A stretch of DNA of 64,000 nucleotides from Acinetobacter modestus (GTDB taxonomy: Bacteria > Pseudomonadota > Gammaproteobacteria > Pseudomonadales > Moraxellaceae), in the NCBI RefSeq assembly GCF_014636095.1, contig NZ_BMDV01000007.1, positions 62,001 to 126,000 of the forward strand, written 5' to 3'. The translations under genes were made by a program, and so were the position numbers. The notes under the pieces were generated by a model, which was not told where the DNA came from, searched no databases, and saw only the letters and a list, made by a program, of their open reading frames with translations. This document shows, piece after piece, positions 27,355 to 36,592 of the stretch. Position 1 is the stretch's first letter. Every line of letters begins with the position of its first letter.

Positions 27355-27635
27355 GTATGGGGGCAAATGGCATGCAACAAACAAAGAAGACGTTCTTTAC
27401 TAAATTACCTGCAAAATATGCTGCTTGGATTATGCCATTATTATTATCAGGGTTGATGAGCGCAACATTATCATTGGTGAACTTACTAATGAATGTTGGG
27501 CTAATAGATGGATTCGCAACGAAGTGGCTGTCAACATGGCTGTTTTCATGGTTGATTGCCTATCCTGTCGTGCTTATGTTTTTGCCTGTTGTTCGACGTT
27601 TAACAAGCCTTATTGCGGAAATGTCACCATATTGA
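27351..27635 (+). CDS. DUF2798 family membrane protein
   Basis: A 94-aa protein with two hydrophobic helices (residues about 25-48 and 60-85). The phrases WIMPLLLSGLMSATLSLVN and SWLIAYPVVLMFLPVVRRL fit DUF2798, a small membrane family often seen beside stress or metal regulators. It is the last gene of the PadR operon, coupled to the gene before by an ATGA overlap. No function is known. Confidence 0.8.
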   Translation: MSMGANGMQQTKKTFFTKLPAKYAAWIMPLLLSGLMSATLSLVNLLMNVGLIDGFATKWLSTWLFSWLIAYPVVLMFLPVVRRLTSLIAEMSPY

Positions 27636-27779
27636 TATATCAGGCTGTTGAATAACAATACAGATTGTCTCATGCATAGCACTCTGCGTATTACCAAAAG
27701 ACTATATTGAATATTGTTGATATTGTTAAGATCAATAAAACAACTCATTGCAATAGCATAGGTAAAAGAGAGTAATATC

Positions 27780-28727
27780 ATGAGTAATAATAACGATTAC
27801 GATATTTCTGATTCAAAAGATTGTGAAACTTATATCAATCAATTTATTCAAGAATTCACCATTCGTTCAGCTGAGATTGGCAAGGGTACAATCATTAAAC
27901 GTGCCTTACCTAGTCGCCAAAAACGTTTGGTGGGGGCATGGTGTTTTCTAGATCATGCAGGGCCAGTGAGTTTTCCTGCTGGAGATGGTTTGGATGTAGG
28001 ACCGCATCCACATATTGGTTTGCAGACTTTTACATGGATGATTGAAGGCACCATGATGCACACCGATAGTCTTGGTTCAAAACAACTGATTCGTCCAACG
28101 CAAGTGAATTTAATGACGGCAGGTCATGGAATTTCTCATACCGAAGTTGCGCCAGATAGTGAAACGAAAATGCATGCGGCGCAGCTCTGGATTGCACTCC
28201 CAGATGATAAGCGCAATATGGAGCCAAAGTTTGAGCACTATCCAGAATTGCCTGTGGTAAGCAAAGATCAAGTTGAATTTACCGTGTTGGTCGGTGATTT
28301 CTTGGAAACAACCTCACCAGTTCAAGTGCATACGCCTTTGGTCGGTGTCGATCTAACTGCACAAGCCAATACGAAAACCCGTATTCCACTAAATCCAAAA
28401 TTTGAATATGCATTTATGGCATTAGAGGGTGTTGCTCGTGTTAATGGGCATGAGTTAAATGCTGATAATTTGGTGATTTTGGAAACAGGCCTGACCGAAA
28501 TCGAAGTTGAGCTGACAGAAGGTCATCGTGTGTTACTCATCGGTGGCGAACCGTTTGAATCACCAATTTTGCTGTGGTGGAATTTTGTTGGGCGTACTAT
28601 GCAAGATTTGCAACAAGCACGAGAAGACTGGATCAATCATGATGCCCGTTTTGGTGAAATTCCTGATTATCAAGGCAAGCGTCTCGAAGCACCCGTACTG
28701 CCTGAGCAAATGAGGGCATCGAAATGA
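27780..28727 (+). CDS. Pirin family protein
   Basis: A 315-aa bicupin of the pirin family; some members are quercetin dioxygenases, others regulators. Metal-binding cupin motif residues appear as GPHPHIGLQTFTW followed by MTAGHGISHTE in the N-terminal cupin. The C-terminal cupin is followed by NFVGRTMQDLQQAREDW. It overlaps the OsmC gene by four bases (ATGA), so they are one operon, possibly oxidative-stress related. Target and substrate are unknown. Confidence 0.9.
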   Translation: MSNNNDYDISDSKDCETYINQFIQEFTIRSAEIGKGTIIKRALPSRQKRLVGAWCFLDHAGPVSFPAGDGLDVGPHPHIGLQTFTWMIEGTMMHTDSLGSKQLIRPTQVNLMTAGHGISHTEVAPDSETKMHAAQLWIALPDDKRNMEPKFEHYPELPVVSKDQVEFTVLVGDFLETTSPVQVHTPLVGVDLTAQANTKTRIPLNPKFEYAFMALEGVARVNGHELNADNLVILETGLTEIEVELTEGHRVLLIGGEPFESPILLWWNFVGRTMQDLQQAREDWINHDARFGEIPDYQGKRLEAPVLPEQMRASK

Positions 28728-29122
28728 GTATTATCGCAAGTGCAAAAGTTCTAACTTTACCTGAACCGTGGAAAGGGGAAGTAACGAGTGCAACACACCA
28801 ATTCCTAACAGATAAACCCGAATCTTTTGGTGGACATGACACGGGACCAGCACCTTATGATTTTCTTACTGCAAGTTTGGCATCATGTACGATGATCACC
28901 TTGCGTATGTATGCACAGCATAAGGAAATTGATTTGGATGAATTTACGGTTGAGGTGGACTTTCATACCAATCGTGAACAACAGGAACGAATCGAACGTC
29001 GAGTAATATTTAAACAACCTATTTCACAAGACTTACAAGAAAAACTTCTCAATGTATGTAGCAAAACACCAGTTACTAAAACTTTGTTACGCAGTTTAGA
29101 CATAGAGACCGTGATTCTTTAA
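28724..29122 (+). CDS. OsmC family peroxide-type protein
   Basis: A 132-aa OsmC/Ohr-superfamily protein. Both redox cysteines are present: one in TASLASCTMITLRMYA and one in NVCSKTPVTKTL. The family reduces organic hydroperoxides as a dimer. Its start overlaps the pirin stop, which points to coupled synthesis. Subfamily (OsmC, YhfA or Ohr) is not certain; the GHDTGPAPYDFLTASLASC segment resembles the YhfA/OsmC-like group. Confidence 0.88.
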   Translation: MSIIASAKVLTLPEPWKGEVTSATHQFLTDKPESFGGHDTGPAPYDFLTASLASCTMITLRMYAQHKEIDLDEFTVEVDFHTNREQQERIERRVIFKQPISQDLQEKLLNVCSKTPVTKTLLRSLDIETVIL

Positions 29123-29219
29123 GACTAAAGTGCTATTGTGCTTGGGCAAAACATAATTCTAAGTGCAACTGTCAGAGGGATTCATATCGCAGTTGCACAG
29201 CAAAAAAGCAGGCACAAAA

Positions 29220-29873
29220 ATGATTACCTTACATTACCTACAATGTTCACGTTCGTTCCGTATATTGTGGGCATTAGAAGAACTTGGTATGGATTATCAA
29301 GTTGAGTATTATCAAAGATTGTCCAGTTACGCAGCCCCTGAGAGTCTTAAACAAATTCATCCTTTAGGAAAAGCACCAATTCTGGTTGATGATGAAGAGG
29401 TTATTGTAGAATCTGCTGTTATTTTGGATTATTTGCAACAGCAGTATGATGGGCAGCAAAAATTTAAACCACAACAAGCAAAAGACCAGCGGCAATATTC
29501 CTATTGGATGCACTATGCTGAGGGTTCTTTAATGCCTTTATTAGTCATGACTTTGGTGATGAACAATGTCAGCAAGCATGTTCCTTGGGTGATTCGACCT
29601 ATCGCTGAAAAAGTAACGGATGGTGTAAAAGCTGGATTTGTTCGTCCTCGCATCAAAGAGCACATGCTATACCTTGAACAATATTTAGGCGAGCATGATT
29701 ATTTTGCTGGAGATTTTTCTTTTGCAGATATTCAGATGGCTTTTCCATTGATTGCAATTCAAAAGCGTTTACATGGAAAATATCCCAATATTCAGGCTTT
29801 TGTACAGCGTGTGCAACAACGTTCAGCATTTCAACGCGCTGAGCAAAAAAGTTTACATTCTCAGTGTGCATAG
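29220..29873 (+). CDS. Glutathione S-transferase family protein
   Basis: A 217-aa protein with an N-terminal thioredoxin-like GST domain, HYLQCSRSFRILWALEELG, including the glutathione-site region KAPILVDDEEVIVESAVILDYL (about 52-73), and an all-helical C-terminal domain with FAGDFSFADIQMAFPL. Probably a cytosolic detoxification enzyme. I chose the ATG at 29220, which aligns with the family start. The frame is open upstream but lacks a good start. Confidence 0.88.
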   Translation: MITLHYLQCSRSFRILWALEELGMDYQVEYYQRLSSYAAPESLKQIHPLGKAPILVDDEEVIVESAVILDYLQQQYDGQQKFKPQQAKDQRQYSYWMHYAEGSLMPLLVMTLVMNNVSKHVPWVIRPIAEKVTDGVKAGFVRPRIKEHMLYLEQYLGEHDYFAGDFSFADIQMAFPLIAIQKRLHGKYPNIQAFVQRVQQRSAFQRAEQKSLHSQCA

Positions 29874-29886
29874 TATGCAAGGAAAT

Positions 29887-29917
29887 AAAAAAGGGGAACC
29901 AATTGTTCCCCTTTTTT
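29887..29917. terminator. Strong bidirectional terminator
   Basis: AAAAAAGGGGAAC / GTTCCCCTTTTTT, 13-bp perfect stem with a five-base loop, between the convergent GST and SPOR genes. T-tracts on both strands. Confidence 0.9.
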
Positions 29918-29929
29918 ATTCGATATGGT

Positions 29930-30535
29930 TTAGCGCTTGATGACGATTGAATCAATACCACTATGTTGTAGCGTTTGCTGAGCAGCAAGAGCGGCATCTT
30001 GACTATCATAAGGACCAGAAAACACACGATACCATGTTTGACCATTTTCAACAGTTTTCACGACATCAGCAGATAAACCATTCAGAATAATTTCTGCACG
30101 ACGTGCATCAGCACTATCAGGATCAGGATAGCTACGTACTTGTAAAATATAGCTTGCTTGAGTTGGTGCTGCTGGTTCAGTCGAAGTAATCGCTGTTGGA
30201 TCTTCTGTCGTGGTTTCAGGTTTTGGTGATTCAATAATCACGACATTACCTTGTTGTTTGGTTTCAGGTACAGCTTGTTCAGGGATTGGAGTAACTTGTT
30301 GTTGTGGCAACAAATCGTAGAAACGATAATCTTTGTTGGTATCTTCTTCTTGATAATGATCGGATGTTACCTGATTTTTTGCTGGAACAGGTTGCCATGG
30401 TTGCCATAGCATGAGCATGACACCAACACATAGAATCGCAAGAATCGCGACAAGCATTCCCAACCACTTTGGAATAAGTGGTTTTTTCGGCTTGTTTGGT
30501 CGTTCAGATACACCACGTTGCGTTTTTCCAAACAC
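29930..30535 (-). CDS. SPOR domain-containing inner-membrane protein
   Basis: A 201-aa bitopic protein: basic N-terminus, one transmembrane helix (about residues 24-45, WLGMLVAILAILCVGVMLML), a Pro/Thr/Glu-rich periplasmic linker, and a C-terminal SPOR domain (about 127-200, YILQVRSYPDPDSADARR). SPOR domains bind denuded septal peptidoglycan, so a role at the division site (FtsN-like) is expected. It follows argS on the minus strand, an arrangement seen in other gammaproteobacteria for argS-ftsN-like pairs. Confidence 0.88.
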   Translation of the reverse strand: MFGKTQRGVSERPNKPKKPLIPKWLGMLVAILAILCVGVMLMLWQPWQPVPAKNQVTSDHYQEEDTNKDYRFYDLLPQQQVTPIPEQAVPETKQQGNVVIIESPKPETTTEDPTAITSTEPAAPTQASYILQVRSYPDPDSADARRAEIILNGLSADVVKTVENGQTWYRVFSGPYDSQDAALAAQQTLQHSGIDSIVIKR

Positions 30536-30584
30536 CTGAAATTCCTCTTGATCCTATTAGATTATTTGTAACTTGAATCTGGTT

Positions 30585-30622
30585 AAAAACAAAGCATTAT
30601 GTTTGAAAATAATGCTTTGTTT
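30585..30622 (-). terminator. argS terminator
   Basis: Perfect 14-bp inverted repeat AAACAAAGCATTAT / ATAATGCTTTGTTT with an eight-base loop. On the minus strand it runs into TTTTTAA. It lies between argS and the SPOR gene, so the latter may have its own promoter. Confidence 0.7.
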
Positions 30623-30728
30623 AAGATATTGCCGACCAATAATAGGCTAAGTTTAAAAGTAGATCTGTATAACGTTGTTAACAACAATATTTCAGATTCA
30701 AACTTTTTATTGCAACTGTGTGTATTGA

Positions 30729-32528
30729 TTACATCGCTTCAGGAGCAGATACACCAAGTAACTCTAAGCCATTACGTAAAACTTGCTGAACATTAATTGA
30801 AAGTAATAAACGCGCTTGTGATAAAGGAATATTTGTTTCATCAACAAATTTAACGCCATCTTGTGCATACCATCCATGAAATAGCGCAGCTAAGTCTTTT
30901 AGATAATTACCAATTTGATGTGGTTCGTAGACATTCGCAGCACGAATCAAAACTTCAGGATAAGCTGCTAATTTAGCGAGAATCTCTGTTTCAGTCTCTA
31001 AAGCTAAGAGATTAGCAACTTGGCGAGCAGATGCGACATCAAATGTAATGCCTTTCTCTTTCGCACGGTTCAAAATACTATTTACACGTGCATGGGCATA
31101 CTGAATGTAGTACACCGCATTGTCTTTGCTTTGAGAAACGGCAAGGTCTAAATCAAAGTCGATATGCTGTTCAGATTTACGCATCACGTAGTAGAAACGC
31201 GCTGCATCGTTGCCGACTTCTTTACGTAGATCACGTAAAGTCACGAATTGACCTGAACGAGATGACATTTGTACCATCTCGCCACCACGCCATAAACTCA
31301 CGAACTGAACTAAAAGAACAGTCAGTTTTTTAGAGTCGTAACCCATTGCATCAATCGCAGCTTTTACACGTGAAATATAACCGTGGTGGTCTGAACCCCA
31401 GATATCAATTAGATCCGTATAGCCACGTTGTAGTTTATTCAAATGGTAAGCAATGTCAGATGCAAAATAAGTGGTTTGGCCATTACGACGTTTGACCACA
31501 CGGTCTTTCTCATCGCCAAATTCAGTTGATTTAAACCAAATATTGCCATCTTTTTCATAGAGAAAGCCACGTTGATCAAGCGTCGCAAGTGCTTCATCAA
31601 TTTTTTCGGTTAGCGAAGCTTCGCTAAACCATTCATCAAAAGTCACACCAAAGTCAGCAAGGTCATCTTTGATATCATCCAAAATGGCATGTAAAGCCGC
31701 TTGGTGAAATACGCGATAACCCGCACCTAACTGTTGTTGTGAATTGGCGATTAAGCCATCAATGTGTTTTTCTTTATCACCAGACAAAATAACTTTATTG
31801 CCTTCGGCATCAAGTTCTTCAGCATATTGAACATCTTCAGGCACATCGTTGTAAATGTCAGCAACTGGACGAACGTGTGCATCGCCATCTTTATCAATAA
31901 TGCTTTGTGCGATTTCTTTAACATAGTCGCCTTGATAGGCATTTTTAGGGAAAACAAGCGTTTGCCCAGTCAATTCTAAATAACGTAAATAAGTTGATGT
32001 TGCCAAAATATCCATTTGGCGACCTGCATCATTAACATAGTATTCACGGTCAACTTGTGCACCTGTTGCTTCTAAAAGATTCGCAACAGTCATGCCGTAA
32101 GCTGCACCACGACCATGTCCCACATGCAGACTAGATGTTGGGTTTGCAGAAACAAATTCGACTTGGATTTTTTTAGCTGCATTGGCTTGGCTGCGTCCAT
32201 ATTGGTCTTTTTGTGCTTGAATTTGATCAAGTACAGCGAAGCGTTGGTCTGCATTTAAAAAGAAGTTAATAAAACCAGGGCCTGCGATTTCTGCTTTTGT
32301 AATGTCAGCGACTTCAGGCAGTGCTGCTAAAATTTTTTCAGCTAGATCACGTGGTTTCATACCAGCAGCTTTAGAGCCGATCATGGCAATATTAGATGCA
32401 AAGTCACCGTGACTTCGGTCTTTGGTACGGGTTAAATGGCTCGTGTTTGTCCAATCTGAAGGAAGTACCCCTTGTTGTTGAAGGGATTGTACCGCATGAT
32501 CAAGAGCTGCTTGTATTGCCGTATTCAT
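30729..32528 (-). CDS. argS: Arginyl-tRNA synthetase
   Basis: A 599-aa class I aminoacyl-tRNA synthetase that charges tRNA-Arg. The HIGH motif is HVGHGRGAA near residue 130. The KMSKS equivalent is degenerate (QMSSRSGQF), as is normal for ArgRS. The N-terminal Add-1 domain and the C-terminal DALR anticodon-binding domain (from YYIQYAHARVNSIL) are both present. Full length. Confidence 0.97.
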   Translation of the reverse strand: MNTAIQAALDHAVQSLQQQGVLPSDWTNTSHLTRTKDRSHGDFASNIAMIGSKAAGMKPRDLAEKILAALPEVADITKAEIAGPGFINFFLNADQRFAVLDQIQAQKDQYGRSQANAAKKIQVEFVSANPTSSLHVGHGRGAAYGMTVANLLEATGAQVDREYYVNDAGRQMDILATSTYLRYLELTGQTLVFPKNAYQGDYVKEIAQSIIDKDGDAHVRPVADIYNDVPEDVQYAEELDAEGNKVILSGDKEKHIDGLIANSQQQLGAGYRVFHQAALHAILDDIKDDLADFGVTFDEWFSEASLTEKIDEALATLDQRGFLYEKDGNIWFKSTEFGDEKDRVVKRRNGQTTYFASDIAYHLNKLQRGYTDLIDIWGSDHHGYISRVKAAIDAMGYDSKKLTVLLVQFVSLWRGGEMVQMSSRSGQFVTLRDLRKEVGNDAARFYYVMRKSEQHIDFDLDLAVSQSKDNAVYYIQYAHARVNSILNRAKEKGITFDVASARQVANLLALETETEILAKLAAYPEVLIRAANVYEPHQIGNYLKDLAALFHGWYAQDGVKFVDETNIPLSQARLLLSINVQQVLRNGLELLGVSAPEAM

Positions 32529-32687
32529 AGTTACCGAAATAAATGTCGCGGAAAAACGTCAAATATAGCAAATTTTAGCGGCTTAAGGGGAGAGTCATTG
32601 CAGCTGAATTAACATATTCCTATAAATCTTTCGAGTTTAGTGATTAGAGATGCTGTGCTTACAACATCTCTTCTCTTGTGTTATCAA

Positions 32688-34565
32688 TTAAAGAATACGA
32701 GAACCTTTAATCCATCGCATTTTGCGACCAAATTTATAATTATCACCTTCAATACTTAAAATTAAGACGGCTTGATTTAATGGCATATTATTTTGAATTT
32801 GTTGTAAAACATCCTCAATTCGCTTTTTATTGGTGAATTGGTACCAACGAGTCGTTGAAAATGCCAAGACATAACAAGGTAAATATGTCAAATAATCAAC
32901 TTTCTTTTTGACGAAATATGCTTTCTTTAAATCCTTAATTTTGCTCAACGCATCTGTGAGCTGTTGTAACTCGATTGAGCTTAAATCATGCGGAGTGAAT
33001 TTATTGTTTAAGTGAAGTTGATTTCGCTCGTGTTGTGCAAAACTCTCTAATTCAAGACGTTCTACAAGTAAGTGGTGATAATGTTGTGCTTGATCTGGTT
33101 GTCCTTGTTGCCAATAAAAATCACGTAGTCTTTCATAGCAAGTTGTCATCATGAATTCATTGAGTTCTGTGGCACGAATCATGTAGACACAACCTTGATC
33201 ATCATTTTTTTCTAATAATGCTCTGCCATATTCCAAACAAATTTCAGCATGTTCTGGTGCTTTTTCATGAAGTGCTGCCAATTGTTGACATGCTTGCTCT
33301 GTTTGTTTGGCAATAAATAGCGTGAGTTGAGCACGTTCAAATGCTTCATCAATATTCAAATCATCGGTCTGTTGTTTTTGATCAAGTTCGATAAGGCGCT
33401 GTTTGCCACCTTGAATGAACTGGTATCTTTCTTGCCATGAAGACGAAATATTATTTTGCCACATTTGGTCAAAAGTGGCGGTTACTTTTTCGAGTTGCTT
33501 GCCAAGTAGGCGATCTGCACGTTGTTCAGCAGAAGGATATTTAAACTCAGGAACTACCCCGATTGCTTTTAAACGATCTTGTAATGATGGATGCGTATCA
33601 AGATGCGTTGTCATTTGTTGCATCGACACTGACAACCATGCTGTAGTATTTTCTTTGTCTAATTCATGTGTCAGGGCATGGGTGAGATTAAAGAAAGGTG
33701 TCATCACTGGTTGTGGCATATCATCCGCATGTTTATAAATTTCAGTCCAATATTTTTCATCAAGATATTGGCTAATAATACTCACAGTCGTTAATGCCTC
33801 GGCTGTTGATTGCGATGAGGTTAGTTGAACCGCGATGGCATCTGCTTCATATTCATTTGCCTGTGCAAGAGGGAAAGAATAAGCCGTAAAGTACGGGACA
33901 AAGCGATTGAGAAAAGGTCTAAATAAGAAGTCTCCGCGACTTTGGTTCTGTTCTAATACCTCGACTAACTGCGTCCAACGAATACGTTGACGATAAATCC
34001 AGTTTGAAAATTGTGCATGATTTTTCGCGAGATGACCAAATTCATGAGCTAGAACCGCAGTAAATTGCGCTACGGTTAAGGACTTAAGTAATGGCAACCC
34101 TAACAATAAATAATTTTGAGAAGAGCCTAAACCCAGAAAACGAGGGATTTGAACAACGCCAGCATTTAAGTCTTCTACGATAAGCACTTTATGAAAATCA
34201 GGTGCATTGAGCTGTTGTTGTAATTTATGAATAATCTCAAATAATTCAGGAGCATCTGTAGCATTAATTGCATAACCCTGAGGTGGCATTTGCTTAACCC
34301 ACAAAGATCGTAAAATGACCCAAATAAAAAAACCAACGATTAGAATGAGTTTAATTGCAAAAGCTTTTAAAAATAGAATCGACATCAGTAATAAGGGAAT
34401 GAGGGCTAATAAGAATAAAATCATGATTCCTATATATAAATTTCCTAAAATAGCCAGCATAAATACTTTTAATTGATAGGCTTTAGGATTTTTTTTGATT
34501 TTCTCTTGTAGCTGGAGAATGAGCTTTTCAAATCTTTCATTTTCTGAATATTGCGTATTGTTCAT
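32688..34565 (-). CDS. M48 family membrane metallopeptidase
   Basis: A 625-aa zinc protease of the HtpX/Ste24 type. Two hydrophobic helices (about residues 40-95) anchor it. The zinc motif AVLAHEFGHLAKNH gives HExxH, and ANEYEADAIAV supplies the third ligand. The C-terminal half is helical with tetratricopeptide-like repeats (LEYGRALLEKNDDQGC...). Likely membrane-protein quality control; the substrate is unknown. It stands alone on the minus strand. Confidence 0.88.
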   Translation of the reverse strand: MNNTQYSENERFEKLILQLQEKIKKNPKAYQLKVFMLAILGNLYIGIMILFLLALIPLLLMSILFLKAFAIKLILIVGFFIWVILRSLWVKQMPPQGYAINATDAPELFEIIHKLQQQLNAPDFHKVLIVEDLNAGVVQIPRFLGLGSSQNYLLLGLPLLKSLTVAQFTAVLAHEFGHLAKNHAQFSNWIYRQRIRWTQLVEVLEQNQSRGDFLFRPFLNRFVPYFTAYSFPLAQANEYEADAIAVQLTSSQSTAEALTTVSIISQYLDEKYWTEIYKHADDMPQPVMTPFFNLTHALTHELDKENTTAWLSVSMQQMTTHLDTHPSLQDRLKAIGVVPEFKYPSAEQRADRLLGKQLEKVTATFDQMWQNNISSSWQERYQFIQGGKQRLIELDQKQQTDDLNIDEAFERAQLTLFIAKQTEQACQQLAALHEKAPEHAEICLEYGRALLEKNDDQGCVYMIRATELNEFMMTTCYERLRDFYWQQGQPDQAQHYHHLLVERLELESFAQHERNQLHLNNKFTPHDLSSIELQQLTDALSKIKDLKKAYFVKKKVDYLTYLPCYVLAFSTTRWYQFTNKKRIEDVLQQIQNNMPLNQAVLILSIEGDNYKFGRKMRWIKGSRIL

Positions 34566-34602
34566 ATTTTTTCTTTAAACTGATTATGATTTAAATAATT
34601 CT

Positions 34603-34655
34603 CTTTGCAGCATATTAGATCGAGTTGGATGCTATTTATGCTGCAAAGTTTTTTT
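34603..34655 (+). terminator. Plus-strand terminator-like hairpin with no gene upstream
   Basis: 12-bp perfect repeat CTTTGCAGCATA / TATGCTGCAAAG, loop of 22, followed by seven T residues on the plus strand. Both neighbouring genes are on the minus strand, so it may end an antisense or small RNA. Confidence 0.35.
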
Positions 34656-34694
34656 ATTATATTGAACAAATTTTATTCTTTTCAATTCTAAATT

Positions 34695-35615
34695 TTATAA
34701 TTCAATAACTTCTTCGAGTAATTCATCACTTGGTGCGAAATAATATGCCCCATCAATCGCAGTAGTGAAATGCAATAAACGGTCATGAATACCATCACCT
34801 GTGGTACCAAACATTCGTTTTAACATGGCATCAATAATGCTCAAATTGTTGGTATAGGCAACAAAAAATAGACCTTGTTCACCTTTACCATCACCATAAG
34901 GCAAACTGTGACGCAAGATTTCCATTTCTTCGCCATCCTCATCTTCTACTACGGTACGTGCGACATGCGAATTTTGGGGTTTGATGTCATCATCAAGTTC
35001 AATAGATTCAAGTTTGGTACGTCCAAAAACATGTTCTTGAGCATCGACTTTGAGTTGTTGCCATTTTGCTAAATTATGAATATAGCGTTGTGCGAAAATA
35101 AAGCTGCCATCTGCAAAAGCCCCTGCTGTTTCTGCAAGGAGGGCAGCTTCAGCACGGTCATCTGGAAATTGAGGATTCTCTGTACCATCAATAAAGCCTG
35201 TCATATCGCGACCATCAAAGAAACGGAAGCAAGCACGCTCATCTAAAACATCAACTTTGCTTTGAATACCATTGAAGAAAGCTTGACTGATCGCAAAGCA
35301 AATATCAGCACGAGCACTTGCAATATGTATAAACACATCTGCGGGTACCACAGGCATGTCAAATGCTCCCTGTTGAGGGTCAAGCTGTCTAAAGTCTTCA
35401 GGTGTCTGAGAATAAAGCTTTGACCAAAGCTCAGGACCAAAGGCAATCGCTGTTTTAATTTGATCATTAGGGTGTTGGGTAATAAGACGATCACGGGTTG
35501 AGAGCAGAGCTTCAATCTGCTGTTTGAGTTCAGAGATGCTTAAATCTTTTAAACGCAAAACAATAAAACGGGCATGATCAGAAGGTAATGGAAGAATGAC
35601 GGATTGAGCAGTCAT
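34695..35615 (-). CDS. Dyp-type peroxidase
   Basis: A 306-aa haem peroxidase of the DyP family. The GXXDG signature occurs as GFIDGTENP (near residue 148), and the C-terminal haem-pocket segment LKRMFGTTGDGIHDRLLHFT carries the conserved Arg. There is no Tat signal, so it is cytoplasmic or encapsulated. I see no encapsulin gene beside it. It uses peroxide to oxidise bulky substrates; the natural substrate is unknown. Confidence 0.92.
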   Translation of the reverse strand: MTAQSVILPLPSDHARFIVLRLKDLSISELKQQIEALLSTRDRLITQHPNDQIKTAIAFGPELWSKLYSQTPEDFRQLDPQQGAFDMPVVPADVFIHIASARADICFAISQAFFNGIQSKVDVLDERACFRFFDGRDMTGFIDGTENPQFPDDRAEAALLAETAGAFADGSFIFAQRYIHNLAKWQQLKVDAQEHVFGRTKLESIELDDDIKPQNSHVARTVVEDEDGEEMEILRHSLPYGDGKGEQGLFFVAYTNNLSIIDAMLKRMFGTTGDGIHDRLLHFTTAIDGAYYFAPSDELLEEVIEL

Positions 35616-35743
35616 GAAGCTCTCCTTAGTTCGTTATTTTTAAATGATACAAAGATATGATTTTGCCCGATGTGAGCAGTGCTTAATAGCTTATTTTTTG
35701 ACGATTTTTACGATATTGGTGATCGTTAAAATAATAGTCGACA

Positions 35744-35766
35744 TAGCATCCAAGTATTGGATGCTA
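35744..35766. repeat. 10-bp stem-loop downstream of znuB
   Basis: TAGCATCCAA / TTGGATGCTA with a three-base loop, 14 bases beyond the znuB stop. No T-tract on the znuB strand. Possibly a 3'-end stabilising or rho-associated structure. Confidence 0.45.
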
Positions 35767-35779
35767 AGATTGGAAACAT

Positions 35780-36589
35780 TTAATTGGTTTTAAAATTCGG
35801 TAAGAATTTTTGTACTGCAAAAATAACTGCGAAGCAAAGCGCCATACATAAAACGATACTGAGACCTGTGGCAATATTTAACGCCGCACTAGACCATAAG
35901 CCAACCGTCACACCCAATTGAGCCAGTAAAAATGCCCAAATCACCATTTGTTTAGGTGAATGTGCAAGCAAGCGCGCGCTTAGTGCAGGAATCACGAGTA
36001 ATGCACCCATAAGGAGTGAGCCGACAGCGCGGAGCGCAAGTACCGTAAATAGTGCCAATAACAGCATGAAAATCAAGCGTTGCCAATTGGCTCTCACCCC
36101 TTCACTCATTGCAATATCGGGATCAATCGCAATTTGAATTTGTGCAGACCATGAGCGATACAAAATGATAAGTGAACCTATAATCACGACCGCAAACATG
36201 GGTAAATCAGACCATTCAATACTAAGAAGATCGCCAAATAAGTAGCTTAATAATTCGGGACGTAAACTCGGAATATGCTGAATTAATAATAAACCAGAGC
36301 ACAGTAATGTCGCTGAACTTAATGCGAGTAGGGCATCATTAGGGAGGCGAGAGTCATGCAGTACCCATAAAATACCAACCAGTAAAGCAGCCAGAAAGGC
36401 GACCCCTAACCAAAAGGGTAGATGTAGTAAGGCTGCAATAGCAACGCCTAGTAGCGTGCCATGTGCCATGGTATCAGCAAAAAAAGACATTCTGCGCCAA
36501 AGCATCAGACAGCCAAGTGGTGCTGTCAGAAATACCAAAAGCGACCCCATAATCCAAGCAGGTAATAGTAGTTGTAACCATTCCATCAT
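35780..36589 (-). CDS. znuB: Zinc ABC transporter permease
   Basis: A 269-aa inner-membrane permease with about eight hydrophobic helices, of the ABC-3 family. Typical features are MLWRRMSFFADTMAHGTLLGVAI near the start (the coupling region with its conserved His) and ALRAVGSLLMGALLVIPALSARLL in the second half. Its start is three bases after the znuC stop. It works with ZnuC and ZnuA to import zinc. Confidence 0.95.
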   Translation of the reverse strand: MMEWLQLLLPAWIMGSLLVFLTAPLGCLMLWRRMSFFADTMAHGTLLGVAIAALLHLPFWLGVAFLAALLVGILWVLHDSRLPNDALLALSSATLLCSGLLLIQHIPSLRPELLSYLFGDLLSIEWSDLPMFAVVIIGSLIILYRSWSAQIQIAIDPDIAMSEGVRANWQRLIFMLLLALFTVLALRAVGSLLMGALLVIPALSARLLAHSPKQMVIWAFLLAQLGVTVGLWSSAALNIATGLSIVLCMALCFAVIFAVQKFLPNFKTN

Positions 36590-36592
36590 CGC

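Noticed and set aside
30599..30796. 65-codon plus-strand frame at the end of argS
   Set aside because: It begins inside the argS terminator hairpin and overlaps argS coding sequence.
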